Part shown: positions 16,343 to 25,607 of the stretch, in pieces | Numbering within the stretch: position 1 is the first letter of the stretch | How the letters are laid out: each line of letters opens with the position of its first letter | Source: Rhizobium sophoriradicis | GTDB lineage: Bacteria; Pseudomonadota; Alphaproteobacteria; Rhizobiales; Rhizobiaceae | Length of the DNA stretch: 64,000 bases | Direction: 5' to 3' | Assembly: GCF_003939025.1 (NCBI RefSeq) | Contig: NZ_RQIH01000002.1 | Coordinates: 248,001 to 312,000 of the forward strand | Notes under the pieces: model-generated | Seen by the model: the letters and a program-made list of their open reading frames with translations, nothing else | Databases searched by the model: none | Told to the model about the DNA's origin: nothing | Program-made: the position numbers and the translations under genes

Positions 16343-18133
16343 TCAGGCCACCAGTCCCTTGGTCAGTTCCAGTGCCTGGCGTTCGAACAGCCGGCGATAG
16401 ATGCCGCCATTGAGCCGGATCAGCGCCTGGTGGTCACCCTCCTCGACGATCTTGCCCTTGTCGAAGACGAGCAGCCGGTCGAGCGCCCGCACCGTCGACA
16501 GGCGGTGGGCGACGACGAGCGTCGTGCGGCCGACCATCAGCCGTTCCATGGCCTGCTGGATCTGCTGTTCGCTCTCGCTGTCGAGGCTCGAGGTCGCCTC
16601 GTCCAGGATCAGGATTGGCGCATCGGCCAGAAAGGCGCGGGCGAGGGCGACGCGCTGGCGTTCGCCGCCCGACAGCTTGACTCCGCGTTCGCCGACCATC
16701 GTCTCATAGCCCTTGGGCAGGCCGATGATGAAGCCGTGCGCATTGGCCTGTTTCGCCGCCTGCTCGATCTCGCGCCGCGAGGCGTTCGGCCTGGAATAGG
16801 CGATGTTTTCCGCCAGCGTGCGATGGAACAGGATCGGCTCCTGCTGCACGATGGCGATCTGGCCGCGCAGGTCCGATTGCCTGACATCGGCGATATCCTG
16901 TCCGTCAATGCGGATGGCGCCTGAATTGACGTCGTAGAGGCGCTGGATGAGCTTGACGAAGGTCGTCTTGCCCGAGCCCGAATGCCCCACGAGGCCGACA
17001 CGCTCGCCCGCTTTGATGGTGACTGAAAAGTCCTGATAGAGCGGATCGGGATGAGCACCATACTGGAAGGTGACGCGATCGAAGACGATCTCGCCCGTAT
17101 CGATCGCGATCGGCCTGGCGTCCGGCCTGTCCTCGACGCCAAGCGGCATCTTGTCGAGCAGCACCAGCTCTTCCATGTCGTTGACGGCGCGCTGCAGGTT
17201 GCGGATGTCCTGGCCGACATTGCGCAAATAGCCTTGCAGAACGAAGAACATGGCGAGCACGAAGGTGATGTCGCCGGGCGTCGCCAACCCCCGCTGCCAC
17301 ATGACCAGACCCGTTCCGAGGATGCCCGCCTGCATGGACACCATCATGAAGCCCTGGATCGTGCCACTCAACGTGCCGCGCTTCCATGTCCGCCGGGTGC
17401 GCCTGTCCCATCTTGCCAGCACGTGGCGCAGGCGCGCCTCTTCGCGGCTTTCGGCGCCGAAGGCCTTGACCACCGAATTGCAGCTGATGGCATCGGCCAG
17501 CGCGCCGCCGAGCTTGGTGTCCCAGGCATTGGCAAGCCGCGCTGCCGGGGACACGAAACCCATGGAAAGCGCCACCGTCGCGCCGATATAGATCAGCGAT
17601 CCCACTGCCACGAACAGTCCCATGACCGGCCAGTAGCTGCCGAGCACGATGCTGGCGCCGATCAGCATGACGATGGAGGGCAGCAGGGCGACGAGCAGCA
17701 GGTCATTGAGCGAATCGAGCGCCCACATGCCGCGGGTGATCTTGCGCACTGTCGAGCCGGCAAAGCTGTTGGCGTGCCAGTCGGTCGAAAAGCGCTGCAC
17801 CTTGTGGAAGCCGTTATTGACCACATCCGCCATGATGCGGAGCGTCAGCCGGATAATGCCGTTGAAGATGAACCAGCGCAACACCACGCTGGTGAGGCCG
17901 AGAACCACGACGACGGCGAAAGCGTTTAGGGCGCCGTCGGCTGCCGTGGCGCCGGCAATGGCATCGACGATGCGGCCGGAAAACACCGGCACCATGACTT
18001 CGGCGAGCGTGCTTGATATCACCAGCACGACAATAGCGCCGACAAGAGAGCGCTGATGGCTCCAATGATGAAAAACGAAGCCGAGCACCTGGCGATAGGC
18101 ATCGGCACGGAAATCGAGCTTCTTGCGCGTCAT
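16343..18133 (-). CDS. ABC exporter, fused membrane and ATPase domains (MsbA-like)
   Basis: This 596-residue half-transporter has about six N-terminal membrane spans (residues 25-330) and then a nucleotide-binding domain with Walker A GHSGSGKTT, signature LSGGERQR, Walker B ILILDEATSS and switch His in VVAHRLST. It would work as a homodimer exporting a lipid, peptide or drug. The start is taken at the ATG at 18133, which gives the usual short basic N-terminus; the frame is open 13 codons further. It is monocistronic, and the substrate is unknown. Confidence 0.9.
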   Translation of the reverse strand: MTRKKLDFRADAYRQVLGFVFHHWSHQRSLVGAIVVLVISSTLAEVMVPVFSGRIVDAIAGATAADGALNAFAVVVVLGLTSVVLRWFIFNGIIRLTLRIMADVVNNGFHKVQRFSTDWHANSFAGSTVRKITRGMWALDSLNDLLLVALLPSIVMLIGASIVLGSYWPVMGLFVAVGSLIYIGATVALSMGFVSPAARLANAWDTKLGGALADAISCNSVVKAFGAESREEARLRHVLARWDRRTRRTWKRGTLSGTIQGFMMVSMQAGILGTGLVMWQRGLATPGDITFVLAMFFVLQGYLRNVGQDIRNLQRAVNDMEELVLLDKMPLGVEDRPDARPIAIDTGEIVFDRVTFQYGAHPDPLYQDFSVTIKAGERVGLVGHSGSGKTTFVKLIQRLYDVNSGAIRIDGQDIADVRQSDLRGQIAIVQQEPILFHRTLAENIAYSRPNASRREIEQAAKQANAHGFIIGLPKGYETMVGERGVKLSGGERQRVALARAFLADAPILILDEATSSLDSESEQQIQQAMERLMVGRTTLVVAHRLSTVRALDRLLVFDKGKIVEEGDHQALIRLNGGIYRRLFERQALELTKGLVA

Positions 18134-18722
18134 TTTAACCTGCCCGGCCCGTAATTCGGCAACCGGCCTCAAAATCGAGAGTTGGATGACACAGCCCGGG
18201 CGGGAGGCGAAATGATCCCGTCAGATCAATCGGGCTATGAAGAGTGGAAAAACCGCATGTGGCGCGCTCGGGGCGGGCCGCGAATGGCAAGGACCTAGTG
18301 TCGTCGCATGCCGTGCGGGAAGCTGTCGATGAATGCTGCTGTCATGCAACGCCTCCCTATGTTCGATCTGAAGCGGTGAGCTTTATGTACCGGAGCATTT
18401 CGCCATTGCCAAGCGGATTTTTACAACCCTGCAGGCAGTGGTGCGGAAACGACACAATTTAAAGGCTGAAGAGGGCGGGAAGGGACGCATTCCAACGACG
18501 CTCGAGGCGGCCGGTCGGGCAGCCTGCGAACAGCTGTTACGGACAGATCGCATCCCCTATCGGTTGGCCTCGATCCACCTGCGCAGACAGGGCTCCCAGC
18601 CGCACGGGGAAGCTCCGTCACCGCTCTGCCGCTTCAGATGGTGCCTCGCAGTACATATTCTGCTTTACAAATATGCAAAAATCTGTGAAGCAGTGTAAAG
18701 CTTCACAGACGGGACGAATGCC
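18134..18722. other. 590-base non-coding gap between ABC exporter and sugar operon
   Basis: No convincing gene is present. On the minus strand a 16-codon frame (MTAAFIDSFPHGMRRH) beginning at 18343 has a good ribosome site (GGAGGCGTTGC). It could be an upstream peptide of the exporter transcript. The last 60 bases carry the operator cluster described separately. Confidence 0.5.
18662..18709 (+). promoter_or_regulatory. Four-half-site operator in front of the RpiR-regulated sugar operon
   Basis: The half-site TGTrAAGC occurs four times: GCTTTACA at 18662-18669 (reverse), TGTGAAGC at 18684-18691, TGTAAAGC at 18694-18701 (direct, 10-base phase) and GCTTCACA at 18700-18707 (reverse). TCTGTGAAG and CTTCACAGA form a perfect 9-bp inverted repeat with a 10-base spacer. 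The cluster ends 13 bases before the TTG start of the first gene. It is a strong candidate binding site for the RpiR regulator encoded in the same operon. Confidence 0.65.
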
Positions 18723-19712
18723 TTGAGCGAGACACGTTTTGCCACACGATTGAATTCCTTCGCCTCTGGTGCGCACCTCGCCTGGCCCGGGCAGTCTGGA
18801 AAGCCGTCCGTCCTGCAGATGGCGGAGCGTGCGGCTCGCGTGCAAGGATTGACCGACCTCGACCTGAATTACCCCGATCACGTGAACGACAATCCGGCTG
18901 AGTTGGCCCGGAAGTTTGGCGATTTCGGCCTGTCGATCAATGGCTTCGCGATGCGCTACTACACCAATCCGGATTTCAAGCTCGGCGCCTTCACACATCC
19001 GGAGGAAGCGGTTCGCCGCGAAGCGATCAATCTGACGAAGAAAGGCATCGACGCAGCGCGCGAGGCCGGCGCGAACCTGATGACCATCTGGCTCGGGCAG
19101 GATGGCTTCGATTACGCTTTCCAGGCCGATTATGCTCGGTTGTGGCAACACGAAATCGACGGAATCCGTGAAGTTTGTCAACATGACCCGGATTGCCTGA
19201 TCTCCATCGAATACAAGCCGAACGAGCCGCGCTCCTACAGCCTGCTGCCTGATGCCGCGACAACGCTGCTCGCCATCAAGGAAGTGGGGGCCGGGAATCT
19301 CGGCGTGACGCTTGATTTCGCCCATGTCCTCTATGCCGACGAACAACCCGCCTTCGCGGCGGCCCTGATCGCACGTCACAGCCGGGTTCTCGGCGTCCAT
19401 CTGAATGATGGCTACGCCAAGCGCGACGACGGGCTGATGGTCGGCGCCGTTCATTCGCTGCAGACCATCGAGTTGCTCCGCCAGATTCGCCGGGATGGCT
19501 ATGACGGCGCGATCTATTTCGACACGTTCCCCGATCTGACCGGTCTCGACCCGGTCCGCGAATGCGAGGTCAACATCAAGACCGTCCGACGGATGTTGAG
19601 GGTCGTCGACCGCCTCGAGCAGGACAACCGCCTATCGAGCGCGATTGACCGACAGGACGCCCTTTCCACGCTGGCCATTGTACAGGAGTTGATGCTCGGC
19701 GCGGACCACTGA
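18723..19712 (+). CDS. TIM-barrel sugar isomerase/epimerase (xylose/rhamnose-isomerase-like)
   Basis: The only in-frame start that fits is TTG at 18723, giving 329 residues. Metal-site candidates of the AP-endonuclease-2 / xylose-isomerase fold are visible: E in SIEYKPNEP, D in VTLDFAHV, H in GVHLNDG and D in IYFDTFPD. The segment WLGQDGFDYAFQADY resembles L-rhamnose/D-xylose isomerase-type enzymes more than phosphate-sugar epimerases. It is the first gene of an operon with a ribose-type ABC transporter, RpiR regulator and PfkB kinase, so it probably isomerises the imported sugar before phosphorylation. Substrate identity is open. Confidence 0.82.
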   Translation: MSETRFATRLNSFASGAHLAWPGQSGKPSVLQMAERAARVQGLTDLDLNYPDHVNDNPAELARKFGDFGLSINGFAMRYYTNPDFKLGAFTHPEEAVRREAINLTKKGIDAAREAGANLMTIWLGQDGFDYAFQADYARLWQHEIDGIREVCQHDPDCLISIEYKPNEPRSYSLLPDAATTLLAIKEVGAGNLGVTLDFAHVLYADEQPAFAAALIARHSRVLGVHLNDGYAKRDDGLMVGAVHSLQTIELLRQIRRDGYDGAIYFDTFPDLTGLDPVRECEVNIKTVRRMLRVVDRLEQDNRLSSAIDRQDALSTLAIVQELMLGADH

Positions 19713-19740
19713 ACCGACTTAACTCTCCGGGAGGAATTCC

Positions 19741-20787
19741 ATGAACAGATTTTTTGCCGCGGCTCTTGCCGCCACCCTTTGTGCTGGCATCGCGACAGCG
19801 CAGGAACTGAAGCCGCTCAACTCGGACTCCGAGCCGGACCGCATGGACTGGTCCGACCTCGATGCCAAGCTCGGCGCACTGGCGAAACCGCCCGAAGGTC
19901 TCAAGGTCGGCGGTGTCTCCAAGACGCTGACCAATGAATACTGGCGCTCGCTCGGCGAGGGTTACCAGAAGTTCGCGGACAAGCTCGGTGTGAGCGTCGC
20001 CTATCAGGCTGCCCAAAGCGAAGGCGATCAGCTCGGCCAGCTGACGATCGCCGAAGGCATGGTCACGCAGGGCTACAATGTTCTGCTCGTCTCTCCGCAG
20101 ACTGACGCCAATCTCCAACCGGTCATGGAACAGGCCAAGGCGGCCAATGTCCCTGTCGTCAATGTCAACGACGCCGTGATCCCGCAGGCGGAGCACTATG
20201 TCGGCAATGTCCAGCGCGACAACGGCGTCCGCGTCGCCAAGTGGTTCGTCGAAAACCGCCTGAACGGCGGCAAGGTCGCGATCATCGAAGGGCAGGCGGG
20301 AGTCTACGCCGCCGTGCAGCGCACCAGCGGCTTCAAGAGCACGATCGAGGAAGGTGGCAAGTTCACCGTGGTCGCAAGCGTTCCCGGCAACTGGGATCGG
20401 CAGATGTCCTATGACGCCGCGACCACCATCCTGCAGCAACATCCCGATCTCGTCGGCTTCTACTGCAACAATGACGGCATGGCGCTCGGCGTCGTCGAAG
20501 CCGTGAAGGCGGCGGGACTGCAGGACAAGGTCGTGGTGTTCGGCACCGACGGCATATCGGACGCCTATAAGTCGATCGAAGCCGGCGAGCTCACGGGCAC
20601 CGTCGACAGCTTCCCGATTCTGACGGGCGAGGTCGCGATGGAAGTCGCTCTTCGCCTCGTTGCGGGCCAGAAGCTGCCGCGCGTTGTGGCGACGCCGCAG
20701 GCGCTGATTACCAAGGACAACGTCAAGGACTTCCAGGGTCAGGGCGTCGACATACGCACGGTGCTGATGAAGGCCGCAGGCAAGTAA
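19741..20787 (+). CDS. Periplasmic sugar-binding protein (ribose/allose type)
   Basis: This 348-residue protein has a signal peptide (MNRFFAAALAATLCAGIATA) and the peripla_BP_4 fold typical of RbsB/AlsB: NVLLVSPQTDANLQPVMEQA, NVNDAVIPQ in the hinge region and FYCNNDGMALGVVEAV near the C-terminus. It delivers a monosaccharide to the RbsA/RbsC-like transporter encoded next. GGAGG lies just before the ATG. The gene order around it (regulator of RpiR type, kinase of PfkB type) recalls the E. coli D-allose operon, but the ligand cannot be deduced from sequence alone. Confidence 0.92.
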   Translation: MNRFFAAALAATLCAGIATAQELKPLNSDSEPDRMDWSDLDAKLGALAKPPEGLKVGGVSKTLTNEYWRSLGEGYQKFADKLGVSVAYQAAQSEGDQLGQLTIAEGMVTQGYNVLLVSPQTDANLQPVMEQAKAANVPVVNVNDAVIPQAEHYVGNVQRDNGVRVAKWFVENRLNGGKVAIIEGQAGVYAAVQRTSGFKSTIEEGGKFTVVASVPGNWDRQMSYDAATTILQQHPDLVGFYCNNDGMALGVVEAVKAAGLQDKVVVFGTDGISDAYKSIEAGELTGTVDSFPILTGEVAMEVALRLVAGQKLPRVVATPQALITKDNVKDFQGQGVDIRTVLMKAAGK

Positions 20788-20852
20788 GCGCCTCCCAAGG
20801 CGGGACGGCCGGCGCTCGGCCGGTCGTCCTCATTCACAAAGGGTTCGGTTCC

Positions 20853-22364
20853 ATGGCTCCTTCCAGACTGGCATTCGAAGACATTTCCAAGGTCTTTCCC
20901 GGCGTCAAGGCGCTCTCGGAAGTCTCCTTCGACGTCGCGCCAGGTGAAATTCACGCGCTTCTTGGGGAGAACGGGGCGGGAAAGTCGACACTCCTGCGCA
21001 TCCTCTCCGGTGTCTTTCGGCCGACGCAGGGCGAGGTGAAGGTCGATGGGACGGTCCATCATTTCCGCAAGCCGGAAAGCGCCCGCCAGGCAGGGATCGC
21101 CATGATCCATCAGGAGCTCCAGCAGGTTCCCCATCTCACCGTCGCCCAGAATATGTTTCTTGGTCATTCCCTCACCAGGCTTGGAGGCATCATCGTTGAC
21201 CGACGCGAGCAGGAGCGCCGAGCGGCTGAAGCTCTGGCGATGATCGATCCGGCGATCGACCCGTCTGCGCCGATTTCCTCGTTGAAGGTGGCCCGGCGGC
21301 AAGTCGTCGAGATCGCCCGCGCGCTGCTCGACAAAGCCAGGATCGTTGCCATGGACGAGCCGACATCGAGCCTGACGCCCAGTGAGTTTGACCGGCTGGC
21401 CGAGATCATCGAACGGCTTGCCGCCAGCGGCGTGTCGATCATCTATGTGTCCCACAAGATGGACGAGGTCTTCCAAGTTTGCCGCAGGGCGACGGTTATG
21501 CGTGACGGAAGGGTCGTGCGCACAGGCATCGATCTCAGGGCGAGCGCGCCTGATGAAGTCATCGGCATGATGGTCGGCCGCGAATTGCTGGCTGAAGAGC
21601 ACCATTCGCACGCGACCCGCACGGTGAGTGTCGAAGTCCGCAATCTTTCAACGCACCGTATCCGCGACGTATCGTTCGACCTGCACCAGGGCGAGGTTCT
21701 CGGCGTGGCTGGTCTGGTCGGCTCCGGCCGGACGGAGCTTCTGCGCGCCATATCCGGCGCTGATAGGCTGACGTCAGGCACCGTCAAAGTCGATGGGACG
21801 ACCTTGGCGCTATCCAATCCTCGTGCCGCGATCGCCGCCGGCATCGGTCTGCTCCCAGAGGAGCGTAAGCGGGAAGGGATTATTCCGGGGAGGTCGGTGA
21901 CCTCGAACATGGCGCTGCCTTCGATGGCGCGTTTCTCCAAGGCAGGTATGATCAACCACCGCAAGCTCAAGCGAACCGCGGAAGACCTTCTCAAACGCGT
22001 CAATCTGCGGCCATTTCAGCTAGATCGCCAGATCAAGCTTTTCAGCGGCGGCAATCAGCAGAAGGCGATCATTGCACGGTGGCTGGCGGCCGGCTCGCGC
22101 ATTCTCCTTTTCGATGAGCCGACCCGCGGCATCGACGTCGGCGCCAAATCCGAAATCTATCAGCTGATCGAAGACCTTGCCGCCGACGGGCACTGCGTCG
22201 TCGTCGTCTCCTCCGAACTCCCGGAGGTGCTGAGGGTATCCGACCGTGTGCTCGTGATGCGCGACGGCGCTATCGCGGCTGAACTCGGCCGCGACCAACT
22301 CAGCGAAGAAACCATCGTCTCCCATGCCGTCGGCACGACCGCAAGCCGCATCGGCTCGGTGTGA
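20853..22364 (+). CDS. Sugar ABC transporter ATPase, two-domain RbsA/MglA type
   Basis: This 503-residue protein has two nucleotide-binding halves. The first has Walker A GENGAGKST (residues 38-46) and Walker B IVAMDEPTSS. The second keeps FSGGNQQK and LLFDEPTRGIDVGAKSEIY but has the degenerate P-loop GLVGSGRTELLR, as is normal for RbsA, MglA and XylG. It powers uptake through the permease encoded next. It follows the binding-protein gene by 65 bases and belongs to the same operon. Confidence 0.95.
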   Translation: MAPSRLAFEDISKVFPGVKALSEVSFDVAPGEIHALLGENGAGKSTLLRILSGVFRPTQGEVKVDGTVHHFRKPESARQAGIAMIHQELQQVPHLTVAQNMFLGHSLTRLGGIIVDRREQERRAAEALAMIDPAIDPSAPISSLKVARRQVVEIARALLDKARIVAMDEPTSSLTPSEFDRLAEIIERLAASGVSIIYVSHKMDEVFQVCRRATVMRDGRVVRTGIDLRASAPDEVIGMMVGRELLAEEHHSHATRTVSVEVRNLSTHRIRDVSFDLHQGEVLGVAGLVGSGRTELLRAISGADRLTSGTVKVDGTTLALSNPRAAIAAGIGLLPEERKREGIIPGRSVTSNMALPSMARFSKAGMINHRKLKRTAEDLLKRVNLRPFQLDRQIKLFSGGNQQKAIIARWLAAGSRILLFDEPTRGIDVGAKSEIYQLIEDLAADGHCVVVVSSELPEVLRVSDRVLVMRDGAIAAELGRDQLSEETIVSHAVGTTASRIGSV

Positions 22365-22381
22365 CCAACAGGAAAGAGCCT

Positions 22382-23356
22382 ATGTCTGACACCATCGAGA
22401 ATACCGCAGCGCCATCAACCAGGCTTGTCGGATCCTTATCGGTCCGCGACGCCGGCACGCTGATCGGCCTTGTCGCCATCGTGATCATCTTCGGCCTTCT
22501 GGCTCCCGATTTTCTCTCGCAGCGAAACCTCCTGAACATCCTCCAGCAGTCCAGCATCAACGCCTGTCTGGCGCTCGGCATGACCCTGGTGATCATCTCC
22601 GGCGGCATCGACCTCTCCGTTGGTCCGACGGCGGCGATTGCGGCCGTCATTTCGGCGACGCTGCTCGTGGCCGGCGTCCCGGTTCCTCTCGCCATCCTTG
22701 CCGGGCTCGGCATCGGCGTCCTCTGTGGCCTCGTCAATGGCGTGCTTGTCGCCTATGCCGGGCTGCAGCCCTTCATTGTGACGCTCGGCACGCTCAGCAC
22801 CTATCGAGCTATTGCGCTCATCTATACCGGCGGCAACCCTGTGCTCGGTGTCCCGCAAAACTTCCGGACGCTGTTCAACGGCAGCGCCGCTGGCATTCCA
22901 AATTCCGTCGTGATGGTGGCGGTCGTCGCTCTCCTGGCCTGGGTGCTTCTCAAGAAGACTCCGCTGGGTGAATATCTGCTTGCGGTCGGCGGCAATGAAG
23001 AGGCGGCCTACGTCGCCGGTGTCCCGATCGCCATGACCAAGATCACGGCCTATGTGATCTCCGGTGTACTGGCGGCGCTCGCCTCGATGATCCTCATCGG
23101 TCGGCTTGGGGCCGCCGAACCGATCCTCGGCAATCTGTGGGAGCTCGACGCAATCGCCGCAGCGGCAATCGGCGGGGCGTCGCTGATGGGCGGCAAGGGC
23201 AGCGTCATCGGCACGCTGCTCGGGGCGATCATTCTAGGGGCGATGCGCAATGGATTGACGTTGATGAACGTGCAGGCCTTCTACCAACTTCTTGCCACTG
23301 GCCTTATTATCCTTGTCGCGATGATGATCGATCGCGTCACAAGGGGACGGGGATGA
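22382..23356 (+). CDS. Sugar ABC transporter permease (RbsC type)
   Basis: This 324-residue inner-membrane protein has eight to ten hydrophobic segments and the family signatures LALGMTLVIISGGIDLSVG and NGVLVAYAGLQPFIVTLGT, with GGKGSVIGTLLGAIILG near the C-terminus. Start chosen at ATG 22382 behind AGGAAAGAG rather than a GTG at 22361 that overlaps the ATPase gene. Its TGA overlaps the ATG of the regulator gene (ATGA at 23353-23356), so the two are translationally coupled. Confidence 0.93.
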   Translation: MSDTIENTAAPSTRLVGSLSVRDAGTLIGLVAIVIIFGLLAPDFLSQRNLLNILQQSSINACLALGMTLVIISGGIDLSVGPTAAIAAVISATLLVAGVPVPLAILAGLGIGVLCGLVNGVLVAYAGLQPFIVTLGTLSTYRAIALIYTGGNPVLGVPQNFRTLFNGSAAGIPNSVVMVAVVALLAWVLLKKTPLGEYLLAVGGNEEAAYVAGVPIAMTKITAYVISGVLAALASMILIGRLGAAEPILGNLWELDAIAAAAIGGASLMGGKGSVIGTLLGAIILGAMRNGLTLMNVQAFYQLLATGLIILVAMMIDRVTRGRG

Positions 23357-24225
23357 ATTCTGCAAATGATCTCAAGGCGGTGGGCCCGCGCATCCGGATG
23401 ATGATGCCTCAGCTCACCCCCTTGGAGGCGCGTGTCGTCGAGACGGTTTTCGGGCTGAGGGATTTCTCCGAAGACACCGCTCTCAAGGACCTGGCGGCCG
23501 AGGCCGGGGTTTCCGAGGCAATGGTCGTGAAGATCACCAAGAAACTGGGATTCAGCGGCTTTCGTGACTTCCGCACCGCCGTCTCAAGTTACAACAAGCT
23601 ACCGACCGCGGAAATGCATCAGGAACTTTCCGCGGAAGACAGTTCCGCCGAAATTATCCAGAAAGTCTTCCGTACATCGATCAACGCGCTGGAGGAAACC
23701 CTTGCGATCCTTGATGTCGATGCCTTCGATCGCGCTGCCGACTTGTTGGCGAAACCGGGACAACGCGATTTCTATGGTGTCGGAGGTTCGGCGCAAATCG
23801 CCCGCGATGTCGCGCACAAATTCCTGAGGATCGGCGTGCGCTGCAGCGTCCAGGACGACTCGCACATGATGCTGATGTCGGCCTCCCTGCTGGGGACAGA
23901 CGACGTGGCTATAGGATTCTCCCATTCGGGCAACACGACGGCGGTGATCGAGGCGATACAGCTCGCGCGGAAGTCCGGCGCGCGTACGATCGCCATCACC
24001 AATTACGGCGGATCGGCTTTGGCTCAGATCGCCGACATCGTTCTGTGTTCGACGGCGCAGGGATCGCCGCTGATGGGCGAAAACGCCGCGGCGCGGATTG
24101 CGCAGCTCAACATACTCGACGCGCTTTTCATGGCCGTCGCCAAGAGAAACTACCAGGCGGCGGAGAGAAACCTCGAAAGGACGATGTCCGCCGTTACATC
24201 CAAACGCAAGGACAAGCTTCCATGA
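23353..24225 (+). CDS. RpiR-family transcriptional regulator (HTH + SIS)
   Basis: This 290-residue protein has an N-terminal HTH_6 domain (about residues 1-80; LKDLAAEAGVSEAMVVKITKKLGFSG-like recognition helix region) and a C-terminal SIS phosphosugar-binding domain (DFYGVGGSAQIARD, GFSHSGNTTAV, AITNYGGSALAQIAD). RpiR proteins usually repress sugar operons and are relieved by a phosphorylated sugar. Being inside the operon and coupled at both ends by ATGA overlaps, it probably autoregulates through the operator cluster at 18662-18709. Confidence 0.92.
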   Translation: MNSANDLKAVGPRIRMMMPQLTPLEARVVETVFGLRDFSEDTALKDLAAEAGVSEAMVVKITKKLGFSGFRDFRTAVSSYNKLPTAEMHQELSAEDSSAEIIQKVFRTSINALEETLAILDVDAFDRAADLLAKPGQRDFYGVGGSAQIARDVAHKFLRIGVRCSVQDDSHMMLMSASLLGTDDVAIGFSHSGNTTAVIEAIQLARKSGARTIAITNYGGSALAQIADIVLCSTAQGSPLMGENAAARIAQLNILDALFMAVAKRNYQAAERNLERTMSAVTSKRKDKLP

Positions 24226-25106
24226 CCAGTGCTTCACCCTCCGTCGTCGTCTTCGGCAGCCTGCACTACGACATTATGGTGTACGGCCCGGCGCGGCCGC
24301 GCAAGGGTGAAACGGTGACGGGAAGCAGCTGGCATCCCAAATGCGGCGGCAAGGGCGGCAACCAGGCGCTGTCGGCCGCCAAGGCAGGCGTCTCGTCACA
24401 TATGGTCGGTGCTGTCGCCGACGATGATTTCGGACGCGCTTTGACCGACCACCTTGCGCTTGGCAACGTGGATCACCGCTTCGTCAAGACGGTGGCCGGC
24501 GTCGGCAGCGGCATGAGCGTTGCAATCTTCGATGGGCAAGGCGATTACGGCGCGGTCATCGTATCGGGCAGCAACCTTGCGCTCGGCCAGTCGGATGTCG
24601 ATGCCGCCCGGGAGGTGTTTGCCGGCGGCGGCGTCCTGGTGTTGCAGAATGAAGTCCCCGATCCTGCCAACGTCGCGGCGGCACGGGCGATGAAGGAGGC
24701 CGGCGGGCAGGTGGTGCTGAATGCGGCGCCGGCGCGGCCCTTGTCGGACGGCCTCGCGGAGCTTGTCGATATCGTCGTCGTGAATGCGATCGAGGCGGAG
24801 CAGTTGGCGCAGGTTCCGGTCGTCGACAGCTTGGCCGGGGCGCTGGAGGCGGCAAGGCGGCTGGCGGAACGTTTCCCGGTGGTCGTGGTCACGGCGGGTG
24901 GGGAGGGGGTAGCCTGCGCGACGAAGAACGGCGAAACCTTCTCGATTGCAGCGGTCAAGGTCGACGTGGTGAGCACGCACGGCGCCGGTGACGAGTTCAC
25001 GGGTGTGCTCGCCGCCGAGCTCGCCCGCGGTCGTGACATCCGCTCGGCGCTGGCTTCGGCGAACCGCGCCGCTGCTGTGCTGGTCAGCACGCCCCGCACC
25101 AGCTGA
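24222..25106 (+). CDS. PfkB-family sugar kinase (ribokinase-like)
   Basis: This 294-residue kinase has the N-terminal PfkB signature GGKGGNQALSAAKAG and the C-terminal STHGAGDEFTGVLAAEL, where the GAGD aspartate is the catalytic base and the loop forms the anion hole. NAAPARPL and VVNAIEAEQL are also ribokinase-like. It would phosphorylate the sugar taken up by the preceding transporter, possibly after isomerisation by the TIM-barrel enzyme. Its product is a plausible inducer for the RpiR protein. The start overlaps the regulator stop by four bases. Confidence 0.92.
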   Translation: MTSASPSVVVFGSLHYDIMVYGPARPRKGETVTGSSWHPKCGGKGGNQALSAAKAGVSSHMVGAVADDDFGRALTDHLALGNVDHRFVKTVAGVGSGMSVAIFDGQGDYGAVIVSGSNLALGQSDVDAAREVFAGGGVLVLQNEVPDPANVAAARAMKEAGGQVVLNAAPARPLSDGLAELVDIVVVNAIEAEQLAQVPVVDSLAGALEAARRLAERFPVVVVTAGGEGVACATKNGETFSIAAVKVDVVSTHGAGDEFTGVLAAELARGRDIRSALASANRAAAVLVSTPRTS

Positions 25107-25169
25107 ACGCGGCGCGCTTGGAGCGGCGCCCCTGGCGAGGTTGGCGCTCAGGGAAATCCCTGATGCTTT

Positions 25170-25352
25170 TCAATAGCTGCAGGAGCGAGCATTGCCGGGC
25201 CTGAACCCGCCTGCGCAAGCCGGGTTCCTCGATGTATCCAGCTGATACTGATAATCCTCCCTGTCGTGTTTCGCAGGTGAGGTGCAGGCGGAGCCCAGAG
25301 CGGAAAAGCCGATCAGCACGCCGGCTGCGGCCAATCTGATAATCCGGTTCAT
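25170..25352 (-). CDS. Small putative lipoprotein (60 aa)
   Basis: GAAGGAG abuts a first ATG at 25358, so the second ATG at 25352 (six-base spacing) is the likely start. The 60 residues have a signal sequence (MNRIIRLAAAGVLIGFSALG) ending at SAC, a reasonable lipobox with Cys as first mature residue, followed by a short polar tail with two more cysteines. No family is recognised. It is convergent with the kinase gene of the sugar operon. Confidence 0.6.
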   Translation of the reverse strand: MNRIIRLAAAGVLIGFSALGSACTSPAKHDREDYQYQLDTSRNPACAGGFRPGNARSCSY

Positions 25353-25607
25353 CTGCATCTCCTTCGGCTCGATTCTCGCAATCTATCATGGCAGCCCATG
25401 GATTCGCGAGCAGGGATGGACGTGATCACGCGCGCGGCAAAAGCTGTAATTGCATATTTTATGTTCAGCTGATCTGTCGCGCTATTCTGCCGTTATGGAA
25501 GTAGTTGCATTGTCTTTGTTGGCAAAAAATACTCGATTCATGTTGAAATATTCAAGCTTTTTCAGTAATATAAACCCATAAAAAAGTAATATAAATGGGA
25601 GGATACT

